Below are positions 1-9,285 of a DNA stretch of 64,000 nucleotides, piece by piece (within the stretch, counting starts at the first letter, position 1; every line of letters begins with the position of its first letter). A program made the translations under genes and the position numbers. The notes below the pieces were generated by a model. The model was given only the letters and a program-made list of their open reading frames with translations, had not been told where the DNA came from and ran no database searches. The stretch is from the NCBI GenBank assembly GCA_021029095.1, contig JAJOHG010000022.1:404203-468202 (forward strand), written 5' to 3'. The stretch comes from Phellopilus nigrolimitatus. Taxonomy: Eukaryota > Basidiomycota > Agaricomycetes > Hymenochaetales > Hymenochaetaceae.

Positions 1-3000
1 GACATCCCTAAGCAAAATCCACGATCCCTATCTTTTGCCCGATGCGAATCCTATGCCCCACCCGAAGAGCGATCTTTTGTCGCAAAAATCACTCTCAACA
101 TCTGTGCAAAAGTAAACACCGCCATGGATCTTGCACAACGTGCCAATGCTGCCAAGGAACAGAAACCCCTTGAAGAAATTGTACCAGCACACTACCACCA
201 GTTCCTGAAGGTTTTCGAACAGAAGGCATCCGAACGTTTTCCTCCAGTACGGACCTATGACCACGCCATCGTCCTAAAACCCGATTTCCAACCTAAAGAC
301 TGCAAAGTCTATCCCATGGCACCCGCGGAACAAAAGGCTCTGGATGACTTCCTTGACGACAACTTGAAGAAAGGTTATATTCGCAAATCCTCTTCCCCCA
401 TGGCCTCACCTTTCTTCTTCGTCGGAAAAAAGGATGGAAAATTGCGTGGATGCCAGGACTATCGCAAACTCAACGAAGGAACAGTCAAAAACGCTTATCC
501 GATTCCCCTAGTATCCGAACTATTAGACAAAATTCAAGGTGCAAAATACTTCACCAAACTGGATGTACGATGGGGATACAATAATATTCGGATCAAAGAC
601 GGCGACCAATGGAAGGCAGCATTCAAAACAAATCGAGGACTCTTCGAACCCATGGTCATGTTTTTTGGACTTTGCAATTCACCAGCGACTTTTCAAGCAT
701 TCATGGACGATACCTTCCGAACCGTTCTGCTGGAAGGATGGGTCCTCATCTACATGGACGACATTTTCATCATGGCCTCGGACATTCCTACACTTCGCGA
801 ACGCACCCGCAAAGTCCTCGCCATTGGTCAAGATGCCGACTTATACTTCAAACCGGAGAAATGTGTTTTCGAAGCCACACAGGTAGAATATCTTGGACTT
901 ATCATTTCGGAAAACTCAGTTTCCATGGACCCTGTCAAACTGGCTGGAATCTCGCAATGGCCCACACCGACGAACAAAACCCAAGTCCACTCCTTCCTAG
1001 GGTTCTGCAACTTCTATCGCCAATTCATCGACCATTATGCAGAAATTGCGGCACCATTGGACGTACTAAAAAGGGAGAAAACCACCTGGGAATGGTCAGA
1101 CGTACATGAGAATGCATTCCAACGGCTCAAGGGCAAATTCCTCGAGAAACCCATTCTCCAGATGCCTGACAAAACTCGGCCATTCATCCTGGAAACCGAT
1201 GCCTCTGGTGTAGCATCGGCTGGCACTCTTAAACAACTCGACTCGAACGGCGAACCCCATCCCTGTGGTTTCATCTCCAAACAGTTTGACGACACCCAAC
1301 GACGCTATGAGATTTATGATCGAGAACTCTTGGCGATCATCCGCGGACTCGAGGCCTGGCGACACTATCTATTGGGTGCACCCCATAAGATAACCATCTG
1401 GTGCGACCACAAGAACCTTACCTATTTCCGTGCGGCCCGCCGTCTTTCACCCCGCCAAGCACGATGGAGTCTATTTCTCTCCCAGTTCGACCACCACATT
1501 CAATATGCACCAGGAAAAGACAACACCACAGATCCCATGTCTCGACGCTCTGACTACCTGATTGATGGCAAATCGGAACCCGATGACCCCCCACTCTTAC
1601 CCGAATCCGTCTTCGTGGCCACGACTACATTTGACTTTAAGACCCGTCTAATTCTCCGCACCAAGGAAGACAACTTTGCCAATGAAGCTCTCAATATCAT
1701 CCGATCAGCCGGTATTCCACCATTTCGGTCTTCCCTTGCCGATTGGACAGAGAAGGATGGCATTGTATTCTTTAAACAGAAGGCCTACATCCCAGATGAC
1801 ATCGAACTTCGCCGACATGCAGTACAACTGTACCACGACACCCCTGTCATGGGACACCCTGGAATTTACAAAACCCTCGCATTGCTCAAACAACATTATT
1901 GGTGGCCAGGAATGTACATCTTTGTCAAGAAATTCGTCAATGGTTGCGCGATCTGTCAACAAATGAAGATCAACACACATCCCACCATTCCCCCCCTTCA
2001 TCCGATCCCTGCTGAACCCAATGCACATCCGTTTTCCACAGTCTCCATGGACTTTATCACTGGACTCCCCGAATCAAATGGCTACGACTCCCTATTCGTC
2101 ACCGTCAATCACAACCTTTCCAAAGGCATCGTCCTTTCCCCCTGCAACAAAACCATTGATGCCCTTGGAACTGCCCAATTGTATCACGACAACGTCTACC
2201 GACGCTTTGGGTTACCCCAGAAACTCATCTCCGACCGCGGACCCCAATTTGCCTCCAAAGTATTCCAGGAGCTTTGCAAGAAGCTCAATATCACATCAGC
2301 CCTATCCACTGCATTCCACCCTCAAACAGACGGAGAAACAGAGCGAGTAAACCAAGAAGTCGAAGCATACCTTCGAATCTATTGTGGACGCCATCCCGAA
2401 ACTTGGGCTGATCACCTGCCTGACATCGAGTTCGCACACAATCAGCGTGAACATTCTGCCACAAAACGCTCTCCATTCTCACTCCTTATGGGGTACGAAC
2501 CAATCGCGATCCCTGCTACAGACCCCAACTCCGATCACCCCTCGGTAGAAGAACGCCTTCGCTCCCTTAAAGCCCTCCGAGAAGAAGCACTTGCTGCGCA
2601 TGAGCTTGCCCACATGCACATGGCTGCCCGCATGACTCGGAATTTCACACCCTTCAAGAAAGGGGAGAAAGTTTGGCTAGAAGCCCGGAACCTTGACATC
2701 GCCTCTCCATACAAGAAATTGTCCCCTAAACGCGAAGGTCCCTTCGAAATCAAGGACGTACTATCCCCATGGTCTTATCGCCTGACTCTACCAGTCCGAT
2801 GGCGAATCCACAACGTCTTCCATGCCTCCCTCCTGACTCGTTATGTGGAGACCGATACCCACGGACCTACCCACGCGGAGCCACCACCTGACCTTGTCAA
2901 TGGAGAAGAAGAATACGAGGTTGACGCAATACTACGTCATCGTTTCCCAAAGAACCGAAGACAATACCTCGTGTCCTGGAAAGGATGGTCATCGCTCCAC

Positions 3001-3078
3001 AACTCGTGGCAGAAGGAGTCGGACCTCAAAAATGCGAAAAAACTTCTCAACGATTATAAAAAGACCCATCGACTCTAA
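1..3078 (+). CDS. pol: Pol polyprotein (RT-RNase H-integrase-chromodomain), 5' partial
   Basis: Reverse transcribes and integrates the element. The frame is open from base 1; the first ATG at 124 is internal, so the protein starts upstream of the window. From that ATG the order is RT with the YMDD catalytic box (about residues 210-213, bases 750-765), RNase H (TDASG near residue 359), an HHCC zinc-binding region with CAICQQ (about 640-660), integrase catalytic residues in SMDFITG and ISDRGPQF and a downstream Glu, and a C-terminal chromodomain (YEVDAILRHR to residue 984) with the VSWKGW core. Chromodomains of this class steer insertion toward chromatin marked by histone methylation; that is family knowledge. 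No lesion is visible in the sequenced part. Confidence 0.95.
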   Translation, partial: DIPKQNPRSLSFARCESYAPPEERSFVAKITLNICAKVNTAMDLAQRANAAKEQKPLEEIVPAHYHQFLKVFEQKASERFPPVRTYDHAIVLKPDFQPKDCKVYPMAPAEQKALDDFLDDNLKKGYIRKSSSPMASPFFFVGKKDGKLRGCQDYRKLNEGTVKNAYPIPLVSELLDKIQGAKYFTKLDVRWGYNNIRIKDGDQWKAAFKTNRGLFEPMVMFFGLCNSPATFQAFMDDTFRTVLLEGWVLIYMDDIFIMASDIPTLRERTRKVLAIGQDADLYFKPEKCVFEATQVEYLGLIISENSVSMDPVKLAGISQWPTPTNKTQVHSFLGFCNFYRQFIDHYAEIAAPLDVLKREKTTWEWSDVHENAFQRLKGKFLEKPILQMPDKTRPFILETDASGVASAGTLKQLDSNGEPHPCGFISKQFDDTQRRYEIYDRELLAIIRGLEAWRHYLLGAPHKITIWCDHKNLTYFRAARRLSPRQARWSLFLSQFDHHIQYAPGKDNTTDPMSRRSDYLIDGKSEPDDPPLLPESVFVATTTFDFKTRLILRTKEDNFANEALNIIRSAGIPPFRSSLADWTEKDGIVFFKQKAYIPDDIELRRHAVQLYHDTPVMGHPGIYKTLALLKQHYWWPGMYIFVKKFVNGCAICQQMKINTHPTIPPLHPIPAEPNAHPFSTVSMDFITGLPESNGYDSLFVTVNHNLSKGIVLSPCNKTIDALGTAQLYHDNVYRRFGLPQKLISDRGPQFASKVFQELCKKLNITSALSTAFHPQTDGETERVNQEVEAYLRIYCGRHPETWADHLPDIEFAHNQREHSATKRSPFSLLMGYEPIAIPATDPNSDHPSVEERLRSLKALREEALAAHELAHMHMAARMTRNFTPFKKGEKVWLEARNLDIASPYKKLSPKREGPFEIKDVLSPWSYRLTLPVRWRIHNVFHASLLTRYVETDTHGPTHAEPPPDLVNGEEEYEVDAILRHRFPKNRRQYLVSWKGWSSLHNSWQKESDLKNAKKLLNDYKKTHRL

Positions 3079-3110
3079 CACCGTCCATCAACTCCCACTT
3101 TCACTGTCTC

Positions 3111-3467
3111 ATGCCCTATTTCCCATTCCACCTACCGCACCTACCCTCTGTCAACTGGACCTTCGCCCTCGAAATCGGAGAATCCACCCCTATCTTTCTC
3201 CAGTTCATCATCGACCACACCGACTACCCCGACGACCGCCGCCTCGTAATCCGCCTCGGCATCGACGTCCTCGAACAACAGATCCTCCACATCGTCTTCC
3301 GATCCATCCCACCTAGCCGCAGGCCCAACCGTCTATCCCGAGCCGTCCCTGCACGCAACGTACCCATACACTTTGTTCCCCCTGAAGACCTCATCCCCGA
3401 CCTCGACCCCGTCCCCGTCTACCGCGATGCCGCCACAGAGATCCCCGAGGCGCCTGAACACCTTTGA
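3111..3467 (+). CDS. Small ORF between pol and the zinc-knuckle ORF
   Basis: A 118-residue frame beginning MPYFPFHLP lies 32 bases after the pol stop. It overlaps the following zinc-knuckle ORF (from 3373) by 95 bases in a different frame, one base apart, so the two could be one protein joined by a +1 frameshift, or an old frameshift could have split one ORF. The sequence is a plausible folded protein (VIRLGIDVLEQQILHIVF) with no family I recognise. It is less certain than its neighbours. Confidence 0.4.
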   Translation: MPYFPFHLPHLPSVNWTFALEIGESTPIFLQFIIDHTDYPDDRRLVIRLGIDVLEQQILHIVFRSIPPSRRPNRLSRAVPARNVPIHFVPPEDLIPDLDPVPVYRDAATEIPEAPEHL

Positions 3468-4293
3468 TCCTCTCCCGGCACCTCACACTCGGCTCCCCGT
3501 CTCTGGCAACCGGCCCAACCTCGACTTCGCCAATGATCGCTCTTTCCTCCGTCATGTCTTCGTCGATCCCGGTCTCGCCAGCCCCATCAGTCAAACCATC
3601 CGAGACTCTCAACGGCCCGATCTCGTCCGCTGGCAGAAGGCCCATAACCAAGCCGAGCAGAACCTCGCTATCGCCAATCGTATGGGCGAACATATCGATG
3701 AACTGCGCGACGAAAACGAGAAGGCAAAGTCTACGGCTCGCCGGCAAATTCGGCAAATCTTGGAAGGAGCCCTCGATGCTGGTGTACTCGCTATCCTGGA
3801 CGACTATCGACCCTCGAACGACCGCTTTCCCATCGATGAAGTCACAGGTGCCATTGATCTCACCTCGCCTCCGCCTGGACTTCCGGTTCCTCCACCATCG
3901 ACTCCGCCACCTCCTGCCGCACCATCACCGTCTCCGTCACCCCCCGATGAATTCATTGCCGGAACATCGCCACCAGTCACTCCACCCACGGCTCGTCCCT
4001 TCCGGCGCGCAGTCAATCCCTTCACGCAGTCCATGATGGGTGACGTCCCATTCTCTCAGATGTCACCTCAGGAGATCCAAGGACACCTTAACCGGCGCAA
4101 TTCCCCTGAGAACTCCACGGCAACTCCGCTTCGAGTTCGGACACAATTCTCGCCTCGGGTCATCAGGTGCTTCACATGCGGCCAAGACGGACATCGGCAA
4201 CAGGATTGTATTCGCTACCAATGCGGATGGTGCAACAGACTCGCCCCCGGACACTCTTCGACTAACTGCCCGCACACAAACCGTCATTATTAG
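3373..4293 (+). CDS. CCHC zinc-knuckle (gag-like) ORF located 3' of pol
   Basis: A 306-residue ORF inside the element, on the coding strand and downstream of pol. The middle is Pro/Ser-rich (about residues 160-200). The C-terminus has a canonical CX2CX4HX4C zinc knuckle (CFTCGQDGHRQQDC, about residues 270-283) and a second, looser one (CGWCNRLAPGHSSTNC). Zinc knuckles of this type bind nucleic acid and are typical of Gag nucleocapsid. A coiled stretch (QNLAIANRMGEHIDELRDE) precedes the Pro-rich part. Gag is normally 5' of pol, so its place here is odd. It may be a relocated or duplicated gag or an accessory nucleocapsid-like protein. The first ATG may not be the true start, see the overlapping ORF at 3111. 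Confidence 0.65.
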   Translation: MFPLKTSSPTSTPSPSTAMPPQRSPRRLNTFDPLPAPHTRLPVSGNRPNLDFANDRSFLRHVFVDPGLASPISQTIRDSQRPDLVRWQKAHNQAEQNLAIANRMGEHIDELRDENEKAKSTARRQIRQILEGALDAGVLAILDDYRPSNDRFPIDEVTGAIDLTSPPPGLPVPPPSTPPPPAAPSPSPSPPDEFIAGTSPPVTPPTARPFRRAVNPFTQSMMGDVPFSQMSPQEIQGHLNRRNSPENSTATPLRVRTQFSPRVIRCFTCGQDGHRQQDCIRYQCGWCNRLAPGHSSTNCPHTNRHY

Positions 4294-4697
4294 GGGCGGA
4301 ACGTCCGCGATGACGTTAAACTAGAGGTCGTTGTGGGAACAGATTCGTGAAACCCTCTGCTTTCAGGTGACGCTGACAAACCTGGTCCAACGTTTTGGGT
4401 GAGCTTTATTGCTTTCGTTAAACCCTTCTTGAAGTTGTAGGCTCGCTCGAAACCTTCTGCTTGTTGGTGATGCTGAGAAACCTTCATGGCTGGAGATTTT
4501 CGGAATCCGGCATGGTCACGTCTCGTCTCGTCTCGCTTTTTCGTGTTGAGTTTTCTCTTTTACTTTTCAGTTTTGACTTCCTTCTTGCGCATTGTAACTG
4601 CTTATTGGCGTTTATTTCGCCCTATTGCGTTTTCTTTTCGCCTTTCTTTGTTTTCTTTGACAGTTTCGGCGAACTGTCGGCCTTAAAGAGGGGGTAA
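4294..4697 (+). other. Non-coding 3' region of the retrotransposon with polypurine tract
   Basis: No convincing ORF. It holds an imperfect direct repeat about 102 bases apart (around 4347-4390 and 4449-4490, both containing AAACC..TCTGCTT). It ends with the purine run AAAGAGGGGG at 4685-4694, three bases before the LTR, which fits the primer for plus-strand DNA synthesis. Confidence 0.7.
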
Positions 4698-5203
4698 TGT
4701 TAGAACTTACCTTGCTTACCTCACGACCCCCCTTACATCATTCCTTCCTCGCTTAGTCAGGCCCTTCACCTTTCCATTATCTTTCCCTTAGTTCATGGCC
4801 TGACCCCTTCCTCATTGTATGCGCCCCTCCTGGGTGTTCCCCGCTCCATGCTCCACTGCCTCATTCCACGCTCCACAGTACACGCCCCTTACGGGCCTTT
4901 CCCTCACGTTCCCCTCATGTCATGCTGCGCATGACTCCATAGCTCCACTGACATCATAGTCAGTCTCACAGTATATATAGGTACATCGCTGGGACCTTAA
5001 GCCCCAGCTTGACCTCCTTGTTCAGTAGCTAGCATAGTCTTGCTATTCATCGCCCTTGCTCTTCATAGTCCTGCGCTCTGCGCCTCACAGTCTTGCCATA
5101 GCCATCGTCGCCTTGTCACAGTCAAGCCTCACGACACTCGTCACGTCACTGTCCACAGTCACGCTCCTCGCTCCATTAGGCAAGACCCTGTTACTCCGTA
5201 ACA
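4698..5203 (+). repeat. 3' LTR of the Ty3/gypsy element
   Basis: A 506-bp terminal repeat, starting TGTTAGAAC and ending CCGTAACA, with TG...CA ends. It is nearly collinear with the solo LTR at 13630-14135, with roughly twenty substitutions by eye, most of them C/T or G/A transitions. A TATA-like TATATATA lies near 4973. Confidence 0.95.
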
Positions 5204-6480
5204 CTCGCTGCCTTAAAACACGACAGTAGAACTGCACGTGCCCAACGGTCCGGTGATCTAGCCTACAGCCGTGTATCTGTACGTAGTTCTAGCGCTACCG
5301 AAGAGCTTAGCCGCGCCAAAATAAACGCAGTAAAGATTCAGCAGGGCAAAGCGGCAGCCGCCTGGGTCGTAGAGGAAACAAAGACCCTGGCAGACGGCTG
5401 GTGGGAATATGGGATGTAGCTACTGAAGATCAAAGAGACCTACGCGCAGCCCTGAGTGATAGAACGGGTCGCAAGGAGATACCTCGCGGTCGGAGTCCGG
5501 GTCGTCGAACGCGGCGTGTACGGCGAGTGGACGAAATGTTGAAAAGAGTAGAGGGATGAGACGATTTAAGATGTAAGAGGAAGATGTGTGAGGTGGTACG
5601 GAAGTTTCGACCTGATGTCAGCGACTGACTAGAACCAACTGTTCACGCCACGTCACACAACAATCAGAGAGGTAAGGGAGATGTATTGCAACGCACACTA
5701 GCCAGGAGTATTGACTAGGTCGAAACTGGGGTCTAAGTACAGATATCTAGTCTACTTATATACCCAAACTTAGTGCGCACAGACCAAGCAGTACACTACC
5801 TAATATGGCTACTCTAGTGGAGCGGGCGGGGTTAATGATGTCATAGGTGATGTCATCGTCAGTGATGTCACTATGATGTCATGGTCTAGCCCTATGACAT
5901 AAGCTTATCTAATGTCCGCTATTGTCCGTATTATCTAAAGTGGCCGTGATTTGTAAGGAAATAAGAAAATGAAAATGATCGTTCATGACAGTCACCCGCG
6001 ATGAAAAATTCTATTCCCAGACCCGCCTTGACCCGGACACATACAGACATGGATTCCTGGGTCCTCAGAAACCCGTGGGTGCAGGTCAAGCAGGTCAACG
6101 ATTAGTTTACAATTTTTATAGCATTATGCAGCACTTGTTATAAATAAATAGTAAATGATACGAAAACACTCTACAAGCTGATCCCCAGCCTCTGTGTCTT
6201 GATTCCTATCCTTCTCCTTAACTTGATGAGGTGCTCTGAGCTCAGGCTGCCCTGTGCACAAAATAAAGCTTGCAGAATGAAGCACGCAAAACGAAGTGCA
6301 AAGAACAAAGTGCGAAAAAAGAAATCGTGGGAGTTTAGGGAATGCATGGGAAAGTGCGGATAAGTCTGTCCGTTGCTTCTGTTGGCTTAGTCATAAATCA
6401 GAAATATGACCTTTTGACCCCTGCAAAATCCAAAATTCATATGAACCAGAGTTCTAAACAATTTGAACTTCACTTTATAT
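5204..6480. other. Intergenic/repeat-derived DNA, no gene recognised
   Basis: No protein-coding signal of useful length. A cluster of GATGTCA/ATGATGTCA words lies at about 5836-5882. The left end of the gene-fragment block must lie somewhere here if that block is one element; A|TCTAGTCTAC at 5745/5746 is one possible Helitron-style 5' end but is not proven. A GGGTCA-type repeat starts near 6003. Confidence 0.4.
6003..6120 (+). repeat. Dispersed GGGTCA/ACCCG-rich repeat, copy A
   Basis: Contains GACCCGCCTTGACCCGGAC and ACCCGTGGGTGCAGGTCA, shared with copy C at 8010-8170 in the same orientation (both continue into AGGTCAA...AGTTT). Copies B and D form a related second type. The family is defined only by comparison inside this window. 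Confidence 0.6.
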
Positions 6481-6524
6481 GACCCTAATGAATGTTCTGT
6501 ATCATCACTGGCTGCCTTGAAAAC

Positions 6525-6665
6525 CTATGAACTACCTGGGGGTATTGGAAAATCACAAATTCTCGACCCGGACCCATGACAATCCGTTTCCCACAGATCG
6601 CCCGTTGACGGGTGATCCATGAATATGGATCTGTAGTCCAGGTTTGGTCACAGGTTTCCACAGGT
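6525..6665 (+). repeat. Dispersed GGGTCA/ACCCG-rich repeat, copy B
   Basis: Aligns with copy D (11222-11366) over about 145 bp: AATCACAAATTCTC, CCGTTTCCCAC, GGGTGATCC and GGATCTG occur in the same order. It abuts the 3' end of the Hsp70 fragment. Confidence 0.7.
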
Positions 6666-7557
6666 TTTAAAGTCTCATGGTGAGCTCTATCTGACACGCC
6701 CAGAGTGCCACCGGCTCCAGGGAAGTTGCCTGGAGTCCCTGGGCCACCAAGGAATCTGCCCGCGCCAGGCACTCCACCTGCACCTGCAGATTGGTAGAAC
6801 TTCTGCATGATTGGGCCCGCGATTCCTTTGAGCTCCTTCTGCTTCTTCTTGTACTCCTCCTTCGACGCTTCCTGCAAGTTGTCGAGCCATGAAATCGCCT
6901 CATTCACTGCAGTCTCAAGGAGTGTCTTGTTGTCCGCATCGAACTTGTCCTTCACCTTCTCATCCGTGATCGAATTGCACAGGTGGTACATGTAGGACTC
7001 GAGACCATTCTTGGTAGTGATACACAAAGCGGCTCCCTCGCCCTCAGCTATAAAGAGAATATAGTCAGAGTTTAATATGGATGATAGAACTGAGTATTTG
7101 CTTACCCTTGAATTTCTCAGTGTTGCTGACCATACACTTGATCTCCTCCTTCGTAAGATGACCCTTGTTGTTAGTGATCATGATGCGGTTTGACTTTCCG
7201 GTCATCTCATCCAAGGCAGACACGTTAAGGATACCGTTAGTGTTGATGTCGAAGGTGACCTCAACCTGAGGAACACTGCACAGGTGGGTCACCAGAAAGC
7301 TCGATCTTGCCGAGGAGGTTGTTGTCCTTCATGTGCGCATGCTCGCCCTTGAAATCCTGGATAAGGACACCGGACTGGTTGTCAGAGTATGTCGAGAAGA
7401 TTTCGGACTTCATTGGGACAGCCGTGTTGCACTTAATTAGCGCGGTCATGACACCACTGGCGGTCTCGATACCGAGCGAGAGCGGTGCGACATTGAGGAG
7501 GAGATTCTGAGTCTTCTAGGAAGGTGAGGATGGCAGCCTGAACAGCGGCACCGTGCA
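6666..7557 (-). pseudogene. Hsp70 fragment (substrate-binding half), 5' truncated, frameshifted
   Basis: On the minus strand the frames give the end of the ATPase domain ([20 protein letters not shown]), the substrate-binding domain ([32 protein letters not shown]) and the C-terminal lid with a Gly-rich tail (FPGAGG). The first two-thirds of Hsp70 is missing. Frameshifts occur near 7285 (after ELSGDPP) and near 7500, and the conserved EEVD end is absent. An intact-looking intron separates FKG from AEGEGAA at about 7040-7105 (GTAAGC...TATAG), so the piece derives from genomic DNA. It cannot make a working chaperone. Beyond 6666 the sequence becomes repeat copy B. Confidence 0.92.
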
Positions 7558-8009
7558 AAGTCATGTTGCGAACAAACAAATTGATGATACACTGATGATG
7601 CACATCAAATTTTAGCTAAGTTCAATTTCCCACGCTCCGTCAGAGCGTTCAGACGGAAGCACCCAAAGTGTGGGAAAACACGTGACAAGTGATGACTCGC
7701 ATGGAAATATGTGACAAGTGGCACATGATGTGACTCATGATGATTTTCATTGCCACGTCACTTTGTCTTTTTTGCCACCATCATCCCCTCCCACTCTTAC
7801 ATTTGTTTTTCTATTTTCTTTTGCTTTATTCTTTCTAGCCCTATCTCTGCGCGGCTAAGGGTGCCCAATTAGGAGCCGCTGCGCGAGTGGGGTAGTGCAT
7901 GTTGAGCTATTATGCTTCCTTGTGTTTATAGTAAAGGTTTTTTTTATGATGCAATTTTTCCCTTTGCTTCGACTCACTACCACTAGAGCCTGGCACGAGT
8001 AGAACCTCG
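7558..8009. other. Spacer between gene fragments, no gene recognised
   Basis: AT-rich DNA with short repeated words such as GTGACAAGTG (twice near 7680-7730) and CATGATG. No coding similarity was recognised. Confidence 0.5.
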
Positions 8010-8170
8010 GGTTGACCCGGACCTGTTGGCGGGTCACCCGTGGCTTAAATTTCCCAACCTGGACCCGGCTTGACCCGGACCTGTTCGGACTCGGACCTAC
8101 GGGTCCCCAAAACCCACGGGTGCAGGTCACAGAGGTCAAGGGTCAGTTTGCGGATCTTCACAGGTTTTTG
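8010..8170 (+). repeat. Dispersed GGGTCA/ACCCG-rich repeat, copy C
   Basis: A denser version of copy A: GACCCGGACCTGTT occurs twice (8016 and 8071 areas), then ACCCACGGGTGCAGGTCA and AGGTCAAGGGTCAGTTT. It directly precedes the ubiquitin-E1 fragment. Confidence 0.65.
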
Positions 8171-8171
8171 T

Positions 8172-8313
8172 AACCAAAGCCGTGAACTCCTATCTTACTG
8201 AGCCAAACTACACGGAGGCATACCAGACAGCACCCAGATCGTCTCTTACTTAGTCAAGAACAAGTCATTGACCTTCAAAGAGTGCATTGTGTGGGCGAGA
8301 CTGCAATTTGAGT
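8172..8313 (+). pseudogene. Ubiquitin-activating enzyme E1 (UBA1) exon fragment
   Basis: Two frames give VNSYLTEPNYTEA and then QIVSYLVKNKSLTFKECIVW followed by ARLQFE, which I recognise as the conserved catalytic-domain region of ubiquitin E1 (family form SLTFEECIVWARLQFE). A frameshift separates the two halves near 8237 and a TAA follows ARLQFE. Only about 45 codons of a roughly 1000-residue enzyme are present. It is joined within about 12 bases to a SEC24 fragment on the same strand, so this is a chimeric junction and not a decayed whole gene. Confidence 0.85.
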
Positions 8314-8324
8314 AAGCAAAATCC

Positions 8325-8968
8325 CCACACACTGTATACCACAAACCTACTGACGGCCCCACCCGACCTGCACGAGCTGTACGCGCCGCATCCTGAGATT
8401 CGCTTGCCGCTGAATGCGTGCATCTCGCCATCGCCGTGCGCAAATGCGGACCCACCCTACCAGTGCTGCACATTCAATGCGGTCCTGACGACCTCCGCAC
8501 TACTCAACAAGTCCAAATTGCTTTTTGGACTCGTCCTCACGCCATACCACTTGCTCAAAGAGGGTGATACTCCGATCCTGTGCATCACCGACACTGTCAT
8601 CTCGTGCTGCCGCTGTTGCAGAACCCTTCGTGCAGTTCATCGACGGCGGCAACCAATGGTATTGCATGCTTTTGCATGATGTCCAATGAGGTGCCGCAGA
8701 TTTTTGACTAGGGACAGGTGGGCACGCGCAGAGCTGGTCGAACTCGTTGCACCGACAGAATACATGGTCCGCCCACCCCAGCCTGTGTTTTACTGCTTCT
8801 TCGTTGACATGATCTATGCCGCTGTCTCGACCGGTATAGCCGCGACTGCCTGTCGGTCACTACTCGAGTCGCTCGATAGAATTCCGAACGATGACAATAG
8901 GACGAAGATCGCGATCATCGCTTTCGACGTCACCTTATATTGCTTTACTATGCCGGTACACATAATTC
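8325..8968 (+). pseudogene. SEC24 fragment (COPII coat), frameshifted with in-frame stop
   Basis: Translations give LYTTNLLTAPPD, PEIRLPLNACISPSP, NAVLTTSALLNKSKL, ITDTVIS, FIDGGNQW, SNEVPQIFD, APTEYMVRPPQP and LDRIPNDDNRTKIAI. These follow the order of the zinc-finger and start of the trunk domain of SEC24. The conserved zinc-finger cysteines are partly kept (SCCRCCR). Lesions include a frameshift near 8620-8680, a TAG at about 8708-8710 and a deletion before DRWARAEL. It is a pseudogene missing both ends of SEC24. Confidence 0.9.
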
Positions 8969-9285
8969 GCGAAAACTGTACTTTTTCTATCTCTTATTTG
9001 AGCACATTAGCCGGGAACAGACAGGCGTTTTGGTGGGGACATGTTGGGCTGACTAATACAGCTACAACATAAGTGGAAGACAATAACTTTTTTTCCAAGG
9101 AGTGCTAAGCAAAGAAAAAAGCACGAGCAGAACCAACTCATTGAGGGCTCTCATTCCATATATTTATTTTGTTGTGAAGTGCGAAAATAAATTAAACAGG
9201 TGCCTAGATGCATTGTCGATAAAACAAGGTGCTCGGATGTTTCCGACCCCTCTAATCATTGACCCAGGTCGCACTGGCTGAGTGA
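8969..9285. other. Spacer, no gene recognised
   Basis: Short AT-rich DNA after the SEC24 fragment. No coding match or terminal motif was recognised. Confidence 0.5.

Larger units (their letters stand above)
1..5203 (+). mobile_element. Ty3/gypsy LTR retrotransposon, chromodomain type, 5' part outside window
   Basis: The order RT, RNase H, integrase, chromodomain followed by a polypurine tract and an LTR identifies a Ty3/gypsy chromovirus-like element. The 5' LTR and any gag or protease lie before base 1. The right end is well defined: AAAGAGGGGG at 4685-4694, then a 506-bp LTR starting TGTTAG and ending TAACA at 5203. A solo copy of the same LTR lies at 13630-14135, so the family has been active at least twice here. 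The pol frame shows no stop codon, so the element looks recent. Bases after the LTR (CTCGC, 5204-5208) would be the target duplication, which cannot be checked without the left flank. Confidence 0.93.

Noticed and set aside
5280..5310. TAGCGCTACC near the retrotransposon, similar to part of the 17368 palindrome
   Set aside because: Only ten bases match and there is no full palindrome or CTRR, so it may be chance.
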